Below, in pieces: positions 18,075-26,478 of a DNA stretch of 64,000 nucleotides. The notes under the pieces were generated by a model, which saw only the letters and a list, made by a program, of their open reading frames with translations, was not told the origin of the DNA and did not search any database. Origin of the DNA: Paenibacillus oenotherae. GTDB taxonomy: Bacteria > Bacillota > Bacilli > Paenibacillales > Paenibacillaceae. How positions within the stretch are numbered: the first letter of the stretch is position 1; the number at the start of each line of letters is the position of its first letter. The translations under genes and the position numbers were made by a program. Location: NCBI RefSeq assembly GCF_019443105.1, contig NZ_JAHZIJ010000005.1, forward strand, positions 186,001 to 250,000, read 5' to 3'.

Positions 18075-19526
18075 TTATTTATTTGCAAGCATCAAATTAG
18101 CCAGATCATACCCGCCGGAGATCACTCCGCTGTACCCTGCGCCAGGCCGTACCCAGCCCCCGATAAGAAATAGATCTTTGATGGGGGTTACAGGTGATAC
18201 GCCTCTATTCATCGATTGAGCAACAGTAGGCGCTGCGCCGTAAACAGCTCCGTTATAATGATTGGTGTATCGCTTTACTGTTTTGGGAGTCGCTAGCTCT
18301 GCATGCAATATTTTTGTGCTAATAGAGGGGTACAGCTTTTCCAGCCTGGCGATTAGAAGATCAGTCAACTTGCGTTTCTTATCCGTATAATCTTCCTCGC
18401 TTAAATGAGCCCAATCTTCATAATCCACCCATTGCGTTAAAATAATCGTTGATCCATCTGCTTGTTGATAGTTCGGAACTAAATTGTCATAGAGGGTAAT
18501 ACAATATGACATCTTATCGTAGTGTCCATTAGAGATATGTTCGGTGACCCCATTAATATGGTAGTCCTCGTTCACAAATACTTCATGATTGCGTTCGTCA
18601 TACTCCTCGGCAAAGTTGCAATCAACAATAAGATAGAGCTGTATACAGGAATAGCTGGGCACGATGCCGCTCACTCTATCAACGAATCTCTTGGAAATCG
18701 GATTGTCTGATTTCACCAGCGATAGCGTTTGAAGAGGATCTGCATTCGAGATCACCTTGCTTGCTTGATAGACTCCGCCTTTTTTTGTATGTACAGTTTT
18801 CAAAGCCGTTCCATCAATCTTTATTTCTGTAACCTCTTCCCCAGTCAATATAAGCCCGTTATTCTCAAGGATAACGTCTCTTAATGCATTAGAAATATCC
18901 TGCGATCTTCCATCCGGGTAGAAGCCTCCATAAATGTGATAGTCCGTCCACGCATAGGCAAACATAATTCCCGAAAGTTCGGCAGGGGGCAAACTGAAAT
19001 AACCAGATAACTGGCCAATAATGGATTGAAGCCGTAAATCTGTAATAAATTCATTTATCATATCCTGCAAAGTAGCTTCATGATATTTTTTTAATGCGTC
19101 TATCGGACCCTTTGGATTTAGAATCTCATCTCTTATTTGGAGGAATGTATCAAATAATCCATTAATTCCTTCCCTTTCTTCGGGAAAGTGCGCGAATAAG
19201 GTAGATTTGTAGACTTCCAAGTCCCCATCCGCATGAATTTCAAAATCAGGGAACCAAGCTTTGTAAAGTACTGTAGAACGATGGAATTTAACTTTGTCTA
19301 ATATACCTAAATCATGAAAAATTTTATTCATTCTTCCTCCCTCCGCAAGTCCACACAAGCTATGGAGAGATACGTCAAAAGCCCATTTTTTCCTGCGAAA
19401 TATCGTGGCGAAACCCCCGACAATCCTGTGTTTTTCAAGCATAAGTACCTTATAGCCGTTCTTCGCCAATATACTTCCTGCTGTAAGACCGCCTAGCCCT
19501 GCCCCAATGATAATCGCATCATACAT
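18075..19526 (-). CDS. FAD-dependent oxidoreductase, phytoene desaturase / carotenoid isomerase-like
   Basis: A 483-residue flavoprotein. The N-terminal dinucleotide fold IIIGAGLGGLTAG is followed by the acidic LEKH end of strand 2 and GGFATIFRR. The C-terminus carries the CrtI/CrtISO-type FAD motif (FLIGGWVRPGAGYSG, then GYDLANLM). Family members desaturate or isomerise polyenes and other lipidic substrates. As the first cluster gene it probably tailors the PKS/NRPS product, but the substrate cannot be read from sequence. The gene looks more AT-rich than its neighbours, hinting at a separate origin. GGAGG sits 7 nt before the ATG, and a strong promoter is directly upstream. Confidence 0.88.
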   Translation of the reverse strand: MYDAIIIGAGLGGLTAGSILAKNGYKVLMLEKHRIVGGFATIFRRKKWAFDVSLHSLCGLAEGGRMNKIFHDLGILDKVKFHRSTVLYKAWFPDFEIHADGDLEVYKSTLFAHFPEEREGINGLFDTFLQIRDEILNPKGPIDALKKYHEATLQDMINEFITDLRLQSIIGQLSGYFSLPPAELSGIMFAYAWTDYHIYGGFYPDGRSQDISNALRDVILENNGLILTGEEVTEIKIDGTALKTVHTKKGGVYQASKVISNADPLQTLSLVKSDNPISKRFVDRVSGIVPSYSCIQLYLIVDCNFAEEYDERNHEVFVNEDYHINGVTEHISNGHYDKMSYCITLYDNLVPNYQQADGSTIILTQWVDYEDWAHLSEEDYTDKKRKLTDLLIARLEKLYPSISTKILHAELATPKTVKRYTNHYNGAVYGAAPTVAQSMNRGVSPVTPIKDLFLIGGWVRPGAGYSGVISGGYDLANLMLANK

Positions 19527-19558
19527 TTAAAAACCTCCAAATTTGCTAATCAAAAAAT

Positions 19559-19587
19559 AATATAGCTAAATAGTATATTATTGTCAA
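19559..19587 (-). promoter_or_regulatory. Sigma-A promoter of the PKS/NRPS cluster
   Basis: On the minus strand TTGACA (19587-19582), a 17-nt spacer, then TATATT (19564-19559). The predicted start is about 25 nt upstream of the ATG of the oxidoreductase, with GGAGG at 19538-19534. It is the only strong promoter I see ahead of the cluster genes in the window. Confidence 0.8.
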
Positions 19588-19598
19588 CTATTGTAAAC

Positions 19599-19610
19599 AT
19601 CAATGTTGAT
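19599..19610. promoter_or_regulatory. Small inverted repeat upstream of the cluster promoter
   Basis: ATCAA-TG-TTGAT lies 12 bp upstream of the -35 box. An imperfect direct repeat (ATTGTCAAC / ATTGTAAAC) lies between it and the -35. The position suits an activator site. No regulator gene is identifiable in the window. Confidence 0.35.
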
Positions 19611-19631
19611 ATTTGGAGTTTGATGCAACGC

Positions 19632-19680
19632 AAAAAAAGCTGCCTCCGCAGCGTCTGATCACAGACGGCGGAAGCAGCTT
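19632..19680 (-). terminator. Rho-independent terminator of glyA
   Basis: Read on the minus strand, AAGCTGCTTCCGCCGTCTG pairs with CAGACGCTGCGGAGGCAGCTT and is followed by seven T. It separates glyA from the biosynthetic cluster. Confidence 0.9.
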
Positions 19681-19696
19681 TCACCGATAGAAATAA

Positions 19697-20944
19697 TTAG
19701 TAAGTCATACCAGGGTACAGCGGGTATTGTGCAGTCAGGTCACGAACCATGCCGCGAGCCTTTTCAAGTACCGCTTCATCCTTAGGATTCTTGAGCGTCA
19801 TCGCAATAACTTCCGCGATCACTTTCATCGCTTCCACACCCATACCGCGAGCCGATGCCGCTGGCGTACCAACGCGAACACCGCTTGTTACGAACGGGCT
19901 TGTCGGATCAAACGGAATCGCGTTCTTGTTAACCGTAATTTGAACGGAATCCAGTACATGCTCAGCATCTTTACCCGTAATATTCAAGTTGCGCAGATCG
20001 ATCAGCATCAGGTGATTGTCCGTACCGCCGGATACAAGGTTGATACCATGTCCAATAAGTGCCTCGGACAATGCTTTAGCATTATCTACAACGTTCTTGC
20101 CATACTCTTTGAAGGATGGCTGAAGAGCTTCACCAAGCGCAACCGCTTTTGCAGCGATAATGTGCATGAGCGGTCCGCCTTGGGAACCAGGGAATACAGC
20201 TTTATCGATCGCAGCCGCCCACGGCTTGCGGCACAGAATCATACCGCCGCGAGGACCGCGAAGCGTTTTGTGCGTCGTTGTCGTTACGAAGTGCGCGTGC
20301 GGTACTGGGTTCGGGTGCAGACCAGCAGCTACAAGTCCAGCGATATGAGCCATATCGACGAAGAACAATGCGCCTACATCATTGGCAATTTGGCCGATTT
20401 TCTCGAAATCGATAATGCGCGGATACGCAGATGCGCCAGCAACGATCATACGAGGGCGGTGCTTAAATGCCAGCTTGCGGAGCTCTTCATAATCAATGGT
20501 GAAGCTCTCTTCATTCACGCCGTAAGCAACAAAGTTATAGAGCAAGCCGGATGCGTTAACCGGGCTGCCGTGCGTCAAGTGTCCGCCGTGAGCGAGGTTC
20601 ATACCAAGAACCGTGTCGCCCGGCTGCAACGCCGCAAGGTATACAGCCATGTTCGCTTGCGCTCCGGAGTGTGGCTGCACGTTCACGTGCTCAGCGCCGA
20701 ACAGCTCTTTTGCACGCTCGCGGGCAATATCCTCCACGATATCGACATGCTCGCAGCCGCCGTAGTAGCGTTTGCCCGGATAGCCTTCCGCATATTTATT
20801 CGTCAGTACGGTGCCCATCGCTTCCAGAACCGCTTCCGATACGATATTCTCTGATGCGATCAGCTCGATGTTGTCGCGTTGACGCTGCAGTTCCAGTCCG
20901 AGTGCCTTTAGTACTTCCGGGTCTTGTTTACGCAAATTTTCCAT
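19697..20944 (-). CDS. glyA: Serine hydroxymethyltransferase
   Basis: A 415-residue enzyme of normal length. It interconverts serine and glycine using tetrahydrofolate and is the main source of one-carbon units; PLP-dependent, cytosolic. Diagnostic features are [13 protein letters not shown] near the start, the YGGCEHVD stretch, HLTHGSPVN, and [11 protein letters not shown], with the PLP-binding Lys near residue 226. GGAGG lies about 10 nt before the ATG. It closes the conserved ywl block and has its own terminator. A glycine-producing enzyme next to an NRPS with glycine-like A domains is probably coincidence, because glyA occupies this position in Bacillales generally. Confidence 0.98.
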   Translation of the reverse strand: MENLRKQDPEVLKALGLELQRQRDNIELIASENIVSEAVLEAMGTVLTNKYAEGYPGKRYYGGCEHVDIVEDIARERAKELFGAEHVNVQPHSGAQANMAVYLAALQPGDTVLGMNLAHGGHLTHGSPVNASGLLYNFVAYGVNEESFTIDYEELRKLAFKHRPRMIVAGASAYPRIIDFEKIGQIANDVGALFFVDMAHIAGLVAAGLHPNPVPHAHFVTTTTHKTLRGPRGGMILCRKPWAAAIDKAVFPGSQGGPLMHIIAAKAVALGEALQPSFKEYGKNVVDNAKALSEALIGHGINLVSGGTDNHLMLIDLRNLNITGKDAEHVLDSVQITVNKNAIPFDPTSPFVTSGVRVGTPAASARGMGVEAMKVIAEVIAMTLKNPKDEAVLEKARGMVRDLTAQYPLYPGMTY

Positions 20945-21031
20945 TGTCTAATATCCTCCTTGGTATGATCCTGCGCTCTGTGCGTACGCCTGATTGGTTT
21001 AATAATCGAAAAAAACTCTATATATCCATTG

Positions 21032-21622
21032 CTAATCGCACGTGCCGCCTGCAGATTCCTCTACGGTATAGACGGCGCGGCTGCCGCCGATAAGCTTGGG
21101 GCGCGAATAAGCCATCGTGACATGCGCGAAGCCTATTGTCCTTATGGAAGGACGCACCGGCACCGCTACCCGGCGCAAGTGCATGCCGATAAAAGTATCG
21201 CCGATATCGATACCGGCATGAGCCTGCACGGTTTCTGCCAGGCAGGCATCCGCCAGCTGGCGGTAGGCGTAAGCCGCCATCGACCCGCCTGCTCTTGGCA
21301 TCGGAATCGCGGAGACCAGCTCCAGTCCCAATCGCTCAGCGACCCCCCGCTCCATGACAAGTGCACGGTTCAAGTGCTCGCAGCATTGATAGACGGGATG
21401 GAATCCGATATCGCGCCGAGCAGCCTCGACGCCCCGATAGATCGCCTCCGCTGTCTCCAATGTGCCTGACGTGCCGATATACTGCCCCTGCACCTCGCTT
21501 GTGCTTACTCCGAGTATCAGCAGCTCTCCTGCGCGCAGTCCGGCGGCTTCGGCCAGCTCGCGAACCACCTTTTCCACGTCGATTGCAAGTGTTGTAAAGT
21601 TAAGTACTTGTTGTTCACTCAT
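21032..21622 (-). CDS. ywlG: UPF0340 / TIGR01440 family protein (YwlG-like)
   Basis: A 196-residue conserved hypothetical of the UPF0340 family, recognised from LGVSTSEVQGQYIGT, HPVYQCCEHLNRALV and IDIGDTFIGMHL and from its invariant place between rpiB and glyA. The biochemical role is not established to my knowledge. There is no signal peptide or membrane span, so it is expected to be cytosolic. AAAGGAG precedes the ATG by 10 nt. It starts 15 bp after rpiB, so the two are probably co-transcribed. Confidence 0.9.
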   Translation of the reverse strand: MSEQQVLNFTTLAIDVEKVVRELAEAAGLRAGELLILGVSTSEVQGQYIGTSGTLETAEAIYRGVEAARRDIGFHPVYQCCEHLNRALVMERGVAERLGLELVSAIPMPRAGGSMAAYAYRQLADACLAETVQAHAGIDIGDTFIGMHLRRVAVPVRPSIRTIGFAHVTMAYSRPKLIGGSRAVYTVEESAGGTCD

Positions 21623-21637
21623 CGCTATCCCGCTCCT

Positions 21638-22096
21638 TTAAGGGTGAGAGGCGTATTTGGATTCAATCTCCTTAATCTTGTTAACACGTCCGACATGACG
21701 ATCAGTGTGGGAGAACGGTGTCTCCAGCCAGATTCGAACAATATCCTGTGCCAGTCCGGGACCAATGACACGTTCGCCTAACGCCAGCACATTCGTATCG
21801 TTGTGCTCGCGTGTAGCTTTGGCCGAGAATGTGTCATGGACGAGCGCACATCTGATGCCGGGGATCTTGTTGGCAGCGATGGACATCCCAATGCCCGTAC
21901 CGCATACAAGAATACCGCGATCCGCCTTGCCTTGCGCAACCAGATCACAGACCGGAAGTGCGTAGTCGGGATAATCTACCGATTGATCGCAGCTGCAGCC
22001 CACATCCACCACTTCGTGGCCAAGCGACTGCATCAGCGGAACCAGCTCGTCTTTCAGGCGATATCCCCCGTGATCAGCGCCAATGGCGATTTTCAT
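21638..22096 (-). CDS. rpiB: Ribose-5-phosphate isomerase B
   Basis: Start chosen at 22096 (MKIAIGADHGGY), where GGAGGG lies 9 nt upstream; the frame stays open further upstream but without homology. The product is about 152 residues, typical for RpiB/LacAB, which interconverts ribulose-5-P and ribose-5-P in the pentose phosphate pathway. Visible hallmarks are GADHGG near the start, YPDYALPV, and GILVCGTGIGMS with the catalytic Cys, followed by ANKIPGIRCALVHD. In Bacillales this gene is ywlF. It lies downstream of a terminator, so a promoter of its own is likely. Confidence 0.96.
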   Translation of the reverse strand: MKIAIGADHGGYRLKDELVPLMQSLGHEVVDVGCSCDQSVDYPDYALPVCDLVAQGKADRGILVCGTGIGMSIAANKIPGIRCALVHDTFSAKATREHNDTNVLALGERVIGPGLAQDIVRIWLETPFSHTDRHVGRVNKIKEIESKYASHP

Positions 22097-22240
22097 AACG
22101 TATAACCCTCCTAAACGTTGTTGCAAATCCCGGCCCCGAAACTGCGGGCAGAGCTTGCTCGTCAACCTGCTTCAGAGCCTAGGCAGCCCAAAGCATAATT
22201 TGTCGAATCATAACGATACTAGTATACCTGATTCCATGGA

Positions 22241-22287
22241 AAAAAACGAAAAAAGAGCAACACGTGTATACTACACGCTGCTCTTTG
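22241..22287 (-). terminator. Rho-independent terminator after ywlE
   Basis: On the minus strand AAAGAGCA/CGTGTA pairs with TACACG/TGCTCTTT around a short loop, followed by a T-rich run (TTTTTTCGTTTTTTT). It ends the ywlC-mntP-ywlE group and lies ahead of rpiB. Confidence 0.8.
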
Positions 22288-22422
22288 CCCAGGCGACCGG
22301 CCGTATGATCCGATGCTCCACCGTGGTTTCATCCACTTTCGTCGCCAGTTACATCGGAAACCTTGTATGTGCCTTTATCATAACGGATTGCCGCCGGAAA
22401 ATCAATGCGCTAAACACCGATT

Positions 22423-23001
22423 TTATAACGCTGCAAGCTTGTCGATCAATTTGTGCAGCATTTGCTCGATCTCATCCGCGCTTCGCTCATACACCTGAAT
22501 CGATCCGCCGAAAGGATCGGCGATATCGAAGCTCGGGATGCGCTGCTCCAGCTCCAGCAGACGGCCCCGTTCCTCGCCGCCCAACTGCTGCCCAAGCGCC
22601 TGCTTCATCTGCCATTCCGTATACAATGCCTCCAGCTCGGCAATATCCGTCAGGACAGACTCATCGCTGGCAACATATTCTCTGAGCGTGAACGTCTTGT
22701 CCACCGCTTGGGGGAACCGCTGCAGCAGATTGCGCTTATGCCCCGTTGTCATCGTAAGAATCAGATCCGCCCAGCCGATCGAACCGCCGTCAAGTGCTTT
22801 GGAGCTGCCTGAGGAAGGATAATTGCGGCTGCGCAATATCGTTTGGGCATGTGTGGAGACAGGCAATCCGTCAATCGTAGAAACACCCGCAGAACGGACT
22901 TCAAGCTGGAGCCCGCTTTTATTAGCCAGTTCCTTTAACATCGCTTCCGCCATAGGCGAGCGGCACGTATTGCCCGTGCATACGAACAAGATCCGTTTCA
23001 A
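22423..23001 (-). CDS. ywlE: Low-molecular-weight phosphatase, probable protein-arginine phosphatase
   Basis: A 192-residue LMW-PTP family enzyme. The P-loop is VCTGNTCRS at residues 7-15 (nucleophile Cys8, Arg14). The Thr in the middle of the loop is the residue reported to give Bacillus subtilis YwlE its phospho-arginine specificity, so a protein-arginine phosphatase opposing McsB is likely. The general-acid loop DPFGGS is near residue 160. It is about 40 residues longer than B. subtilis YwlE, with a Glu-rich insert (near ALGQQLGGEERGRLLELE). The start is TTG with AAAGGAG 9 nt upstream. mntP lies immediately upstream. Confidence 0.92.
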   Translation of the reverse strand: MKRILFVCTGNTCRSPMAEAMLKELANKSGLQLEVRSAGVSTIDGLPVSTHAQTILRSRNYPSSGSSKALDGGSIGWADLILTMTTGHKRNLLQRFPQAVDKTFTLREYVASDESVLTDIAELEALYTEWQMKQALGQQLGGEERGRLLELEQRIPSFDIADPFGGSIQVYERSADEIEQMLHKLIDKLAAL

Positions 23002-23033
23002 AGCAATCGCACTCCTTTGATCATGTCATGTCA

Positions 23034-23591
23034 TTAAAAAAGAAACAGCAGCCCAAAGGTAAATAAAATGACACCGCCGCAAGCTTCTCCGTATTCACCA
23101 AGGCTGGAGCTGATTTTTGTGCCGAGCATCAACCCCAGGATGGACATCAATCCGCCGAAAAATCCGATCAGCAGCACCGTCAGCCATATATCCGCAGCAA
23201 ACATCCCCAGAGAGATGCCTGTTGAGAAGGAGTCGATGCTGACGCTCAGGGAGAAAAGAAGTACGCCGAGCCCCGAGCGATGATCAATAATCAACTCATT
23301 GCTCCCGCGAAAAGAGCTGTAGATCATATGGGCGCCCAGCAGAAGCAGCAGTCCTCCAGCTACGATCGTCGTCACATTGCCGAGCATCGAGCTGACATAT
23401 TTGCCCGTAATTATGCCCATTAACGGCATTATTATATGGAACAGCGCAATGATTGCGCTCAATTTGATAATATCCCGCAGCCGTATCCCGCGAAGCCCAA
23501 TTCCGATACCGAGGGAAAAAGCATCCATACCGAGAGCCAGTGCTATGATGAGCAGTGTAAGCAGCTGCCCGGCCTCCATGCCCGCCTCCAT
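23034..23591 (-). CDS. mntP: Manganese efflux pump MntP
   Basis: An integral membrane protein of about 185 residues with six predicted spans, of the MntP (formerly DUF204, YwlD) family that exports Mn(II). The duplicated signature is clear: GMDAFSLGIGIG in the first half and SVSIDSFSTGISLG in the second, with the Asp residues expected to bind metal. The start is uncertain: ATG at 23591 (MEAGMEAG) or 23579 (MEAGQLLT); further-upstream ATGs add residues without homology. No Mn riboswitch (yybP-ykoY type) is recognisable in front. Confidence 0.92.
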   Translation of the reverse strand: MEAGMEAGQLLTLLIIALALGMDAFSLGIGIGLRGIRLRDIIKLSAIIALFHIIMPLMGIITGKYVSSMLGNVTTIVAGGLLLLLGAHMIYSSFRGSNELIIDHRSGLGVLLFSLSVSIDSFSTGISLGMFAADIWLTVLLIGFFGGLMSILGLMLGTKISSSLGEYGEACGGVILFTFGLLFLF

Positions 23592-23706
23592 CACCCGAAT
23601 TCCCCCTGTTCGCATTCTCCCTCCAAGCATATGCGGACAAGATTGGAAAGATGACGGCTCACGGTCGTCTTGGAAGAGAGGACAGGTGAGAGATAGAGCT
23701 ACTCGG

Positions 23707-24819
23707 CTACACTCGGGTGATTCGATGTCCGGCAGCTTTGGAGAGCCGGTTCATCAGCGCATGGCCGATCCCCGCTTCCGGACAGGTCTCCGCCCATATT
23801 CGCTGCACTTGGCGGTCATCAAATGCACGAAGCGCAGCATACAGGCCTTGCGCCGCCTCATCCAGAGCCGATAATCGGCCGAGCACGATGACATGCTCCT
23901 CTTCCCCGTACAGAGCGGCATGCTCCGCGAAGACCAGCACGCCTGTCCGTTCGCCACGGGATCGCGCCTGCCTTGCAGCCGATTGAATGCAAGCGGCCAC
24001 CTCGGCGGCCTCGCCTTGAACGAGCTGCATATCTCCGCGCGGAGCGTAGTGCGTATATTTCATCCCTGGCGAGCGCGGCGCCTCTAACCCAGGCTCGGCA
24101 GCGCCTCCTCCGTCGTTGTGCCCGGAAGCGTCGGGTGCGCTGGATGAATCATATTCCACCTTTGCCGCAAGCTGAAGCAGCTGTTCAGCGGTTACCCCGC
24201 CGGGACGCAAAATTCGCACCGTTTCCTCGTCCACCAGTTCGATGACCGTTGACTCAAGGCCTACTCCGGCTGTCCCGCCGTCCAAGACAGCGTCAATCCG
24301 TCCGTCCAGATCATCGATTACATGCGCTGCTGTGGTCGGACTGGGACGTCCCGAACGATTCGCGCTTGGCGCTGCAATCGGGCGTCCCGATGCGGCGATC
24401 AGCTGGCGCGCTACAGGATGTGCGGGCATGCGCACCGCTACTGTGTCCAGTCCGGCGGTAACCTTTGGCGACACAGCACCAGGCTTGACCGGCAGTACAA
24501 TCGTAAGCGGTCCGGGCCAGAATCGGTTCATAAGCATCCGGGCCAGCTGGCCAGTGGGCAGTATGAGGTCATCCAGTTGTTTCATGTCAGCAATATGTAC
24601 AATAAGCGGATTGTCTGACGGCCTTCCTTTTGCAGCGAAAATCCGCTCCACCGCCGTTGTATTGCAGGCATCAGCACCTAATCCATATACCGTTTCCGTT
24701 GGAAAAGCGACCGTTCCGCCTCCCTGCAGCAGTTGGGCAGCCTCGGCATATTGTTCCCCGTTCTGCGCATTCGCAGGATCAGCGTCCACTCGCCACAGTT
24801 GTGTTAAGCTCATCAACAA
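23707..24819 (-). CDS. ywlC: L-threonylcarbamoyladenylate synthase (Sua5/YwlC)
   Basis: A 370-residue protein that makes threonylcarbamoyl-AMP from Thr, bicarbonate and ATP, the first step of t6A tRNA modification. The N-terminal YrdC domain shows GGTVAFPTETVYGLGADA and KGRPSDNPLIVH. The C-terminal Sua5 domain follows SPGMKYTHYAPRG, so this is the long Sua5 form rather than short TsaC. A ~20-residue Ser/Gly-rich linker separates the two. The start is TTG at 24819 or 24816, or ATG at 24813, all served by AAGGA at about 24825. An extended -10 promoter lies 40 bp upstream. It is the first gene of the ywlC-mntP-ywlE group. Confidence 0.95.
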   Translation of the reverse strand: MLMSLTQLWRVDADPANAQNGEQYAEAAQLLQGGGTVAFPTETVYGLGADACNTTAVERIFAAKGRPSDNPLIVHIADMKQLDDLILPTGQLARMLMNRFWPGPLTIVLPVKPGAVSPKVTAGLDTVAVRMPAHPVARQLIAASGRPIAAPSANRSGRPSPTTAAHVIDDLDGRIDAVLDGGTAGVGLESTVIELVDEETVRILRPGGVTAEQLLQLAAKVEYDSSSAPDASGHNDGGGAAEPGLEAPRSPGMKYTHYAPRGDMQLVQGEAAEVAACIQSAARQARSRGERTGVLVFAEHAALYGEEEHVIVLGRLSALDEAAQGLYAALRAFDDRQVQRIWAETCPEAGIGHALMNRLSKAAGHRITRV

Positions 24820-24859
24820 TTCAATCCTTAATGTATTAGAATTACGCCAAATAACTCCT

Positions 24860-24868
24860 ATTATACCA
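24860..24868 (-). promoter_or_regulatory. Extended -10 promoter of ywlC
   Basis: TGGTATAAT on the minus strand (TGnTATAAT) sits 40 bp before the ywlC start. No good -35 box is visible. Confidence 0.6.
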
Positions 24869-24954
24869 TACCCGCAAACCGCATAGCTTTACTCACTGAA
24901 GAGAATAAGAGGCAGGATCAAGAAAAGGCCGCCCGCAGCGACCTCTTTCTTCTT

Positions 24955-25153
24955 GCATGACCGAGCAGAGAACGGCCTGGCAGGCGAACAAGCCGATCAG
25001 CGAGCAGCCTCTAGCTGAACAGACCTGGTGAGAGGACGCCTCCTCTGACTGAACAGAGCGATGAGAGACAACCTTTAGCTGAACAACCCGATGGAGAACG
25101 CCTCCTCTGACTGAACAGAGCGATGAGAGACAACCTTTAGCTGAACAGACCGG
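24955..25153. repeat. Degenerate ~31-bp tandem repeats reaching into the end of spoIIR
   Basis: Units beginning CTGAACAG and containing GATGAGAGA or CCTCCTCTGA recur with lengths 34, 30, 32 and 30 bp, with more diverged units to the left. Two ~49-bp segments (25037-25085 and 25099-25147) are identical and 62 bp apart. The right end overlaps the last codons of spoIIR. The ~300-bp gap between spoIIR and ywlC contains little else. Confidence 0.8.
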
Positions 25154-25892
25154 AGAGGAATCCCCAGAGTGATTCAAGCATTTCCCAGAGGAAAAATTTA
25201 ACCTCCGGCGCTTCCTCTGCTCCAATGGCAGCAGTCTCAGCCTGCCCTGCAGCAGCCGCGGCTATTGAATCAACGACAGTACTGTGGACAGTCTCGCTCA
25301 CTTGATTGGTCTCTGTCTTTTGTTCGGCCTTTGCGGCCTCTGCCGCTTGATCGGAGCCTGCTGCCGACGCTTCACCGCTAACTGCATCAACGAAGCACAG
25401 CGGCGGGAAAAGCACGCACCACCAGTTCTCTCCGGCGCCATTGCCGAGCGTAATGCGCAGCGCCTCGTAATTTCCTGCCGGATACACCTTGCTGCCGTAT
25501 ATTTTAGTTGGGAAAGGGACAATATCAAGCTCTGCCTTGAAGCTGTATGTAAATCCGCGCTCACGCAGTTCAGCCGCCACTACCCCTTCAATATCCTTCA
25601 TATGTCCACGGATAGATTGGCGTGCTTCCTCGATTGTTTGCGTGCCGGAAGTTTCAATCCAACTATTAATTTCAGCAACGACCGCATCACGGACCTGTCT
25701 CTTGACCGCTTGATCAGCTGCAGAATCAGAATTGGCAAGTATGCGAAGACGGATAGACTCCTGAGGAATGTCGCCGCCCGCAATAGCAGCATCGGCTTTT
25801 TGACTCTCCCAGCTTAGTAACAGCATAATCAATGCTAGAAACAAGTAGCCATACGACGAACGATAAGGAAAACGAGAATAAGTGCGGATCAT
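25137..25892 (-). CDS. spoIIR: Stage II sporulation protein R
   Basis: SpoIIR is the forespore-secreted signal that triggers SpoIIGA to cleave pro-sigma-E in the mother cell. The diagnostic block ESIRLRILANSDSAADQ is followed by KRQVRDAVVAEINSW. Start chosen at 25892 (MIRTYSRF): a basic N-terminus plus a hydrophobic span (GYLFLALIMLLL) makes a signal peptide, and AAGGAG lies 10 nt upstream. The core ends near WWCVLFPPLCFVD; an Ala/Glu/Gln-rich stretch of about 80 residues and an amphipathic end (FLWEMLESLWGF) follow. The last residues are encoded by the tandem-repeat array downstream. It is normally sigma-F controlled; I could not define that promoter. Confidence 0.95.
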   Translation of the reverse strand: MIRTYSRFPYRSSYGYLFLALIMLLLSWESQKADAAIAGGDIPQESIRLRILANSDSAADQAVKRQVRDAVVAEINSWIETSGTQTIEEARQSIRGHMKDIEGVVAAELRERGFTYSFKAELDIVPFPTKIYGSKVYPAGNYEALRITLGNGAGENWWCVLFPPLCFVDAVSGEASAAGSDQAAEAAKAEQKTETNQVSETVHSTVVDSIAAAAAGQAETAAIGAEEAPEVKFFLWEMLESLWGFLSGLFS

Positions 25893-26091
25893 ATTCAACA
25901 AGCTCCTTTGCGGCACCCGTCGGTGCACCAGCTTGCGTCCCGGAACGACTATAGTTCCAGTATGTCCGCACTCTCTTCTCTTTAAACCTATCGACTCTAT
26001 GAAAACAATTTGGAATAGAGCCATTGCTCTGCACTGAGCGGCAGGAAGCTGCCTGAGCTTCCTTAGCCTAGCGGAACGATTCCACGCAAAC

Positions 26092-26314
26092 GTCGAACAT
26101 TCCTGCGATAGTGCCTGGGAGGATCACGTCTACGTCTATGCGTCGAGCATTCCTGCAATAGTGCCAGGGAGGATCATGTCTACGTCTATGCGTCGAGCAT
26201 TCCTGCAATAGAGCCTGGAAGGATCACGTTTACGTCTATGCGTCGAGCATTCCTGCAATAGTGCCAGGGAGGATCACGTCTACGTCTATGCGTCGAGCAT
26301 TCCTGCAATAGTGC
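26092..26314. repeat. 50-bp tandem repeat array (about 4.5 units)
   Basis: The unit starts GTCGAGCATTCCTGCAATAG at 26092 (GTCGAACATT variant), 26142, 26192, 26242 and 26292, so the period is exactly 50 bp. Copies differ by a few substitutions. Each contains CCTGCAATAGTG(C)CAGG, an imperfect hairpin. The units are contiguous with no unique spacers, so it is not CRISPR. Confidence 0.95.
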
Positions 26315-26351
26315 AGGCTTTCTCTCATTCTGGCTTGCTGGGGATCAATTG

Positions 26352-26478
26352 CCTGCCAAAACGCAGGAATTATTCCGTATTTGCCCGATATAGGTCAAAT
26401 TTAGCTGATATTCCTGCAGTGTCGCAGTTATTCTAATAAATATGGCTAATTCAACCGAAATTCCTGTATTTACGCAGG
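26352..26478. repeat. Diverged continuation: spaced CCTGC-N6-GCAGG hairpins
   Basis: Hairpin cores at 26302, 26352, 26413 and 26463 continue the register of the 50-bp array (steps 50, 61, 50), although the sequence between the cores has diverged. Cores read CCTGCCAAAACGCAGG, CCTGCAGTGTCGCAG and CCTGTATTTACGCAGG. The last is preceded by ACCGAAATT and followed by CTTTTT. Confidence 0.8.

Noticed and set aside
19727-20854. 375-residue plus-strand open frame opposite glyA
   Set aside because: glyA is unambiguous; the opposite frame is rich in His/Arg/Cys with no family features.
22083-22165. Longer N-terminus of RpiB
   Set aside because: Homology starts at MKIAIGADHGG, where a GGAGGG site fits; upstream residues are unlike RpiB.
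24893-25225. 110-residue minus-strand open frame downstream of spoIIR
   Set aside because: It is a read through the tandem repeats and gives repeated Ser/Val/Cys peptides; no ribosome site, and it overlaps the spoIIR end.
26092-26478. CRISPR array
   Set aside because: The 50-bp units are contiguous copies with no unique spacers, and no cas genes are present.
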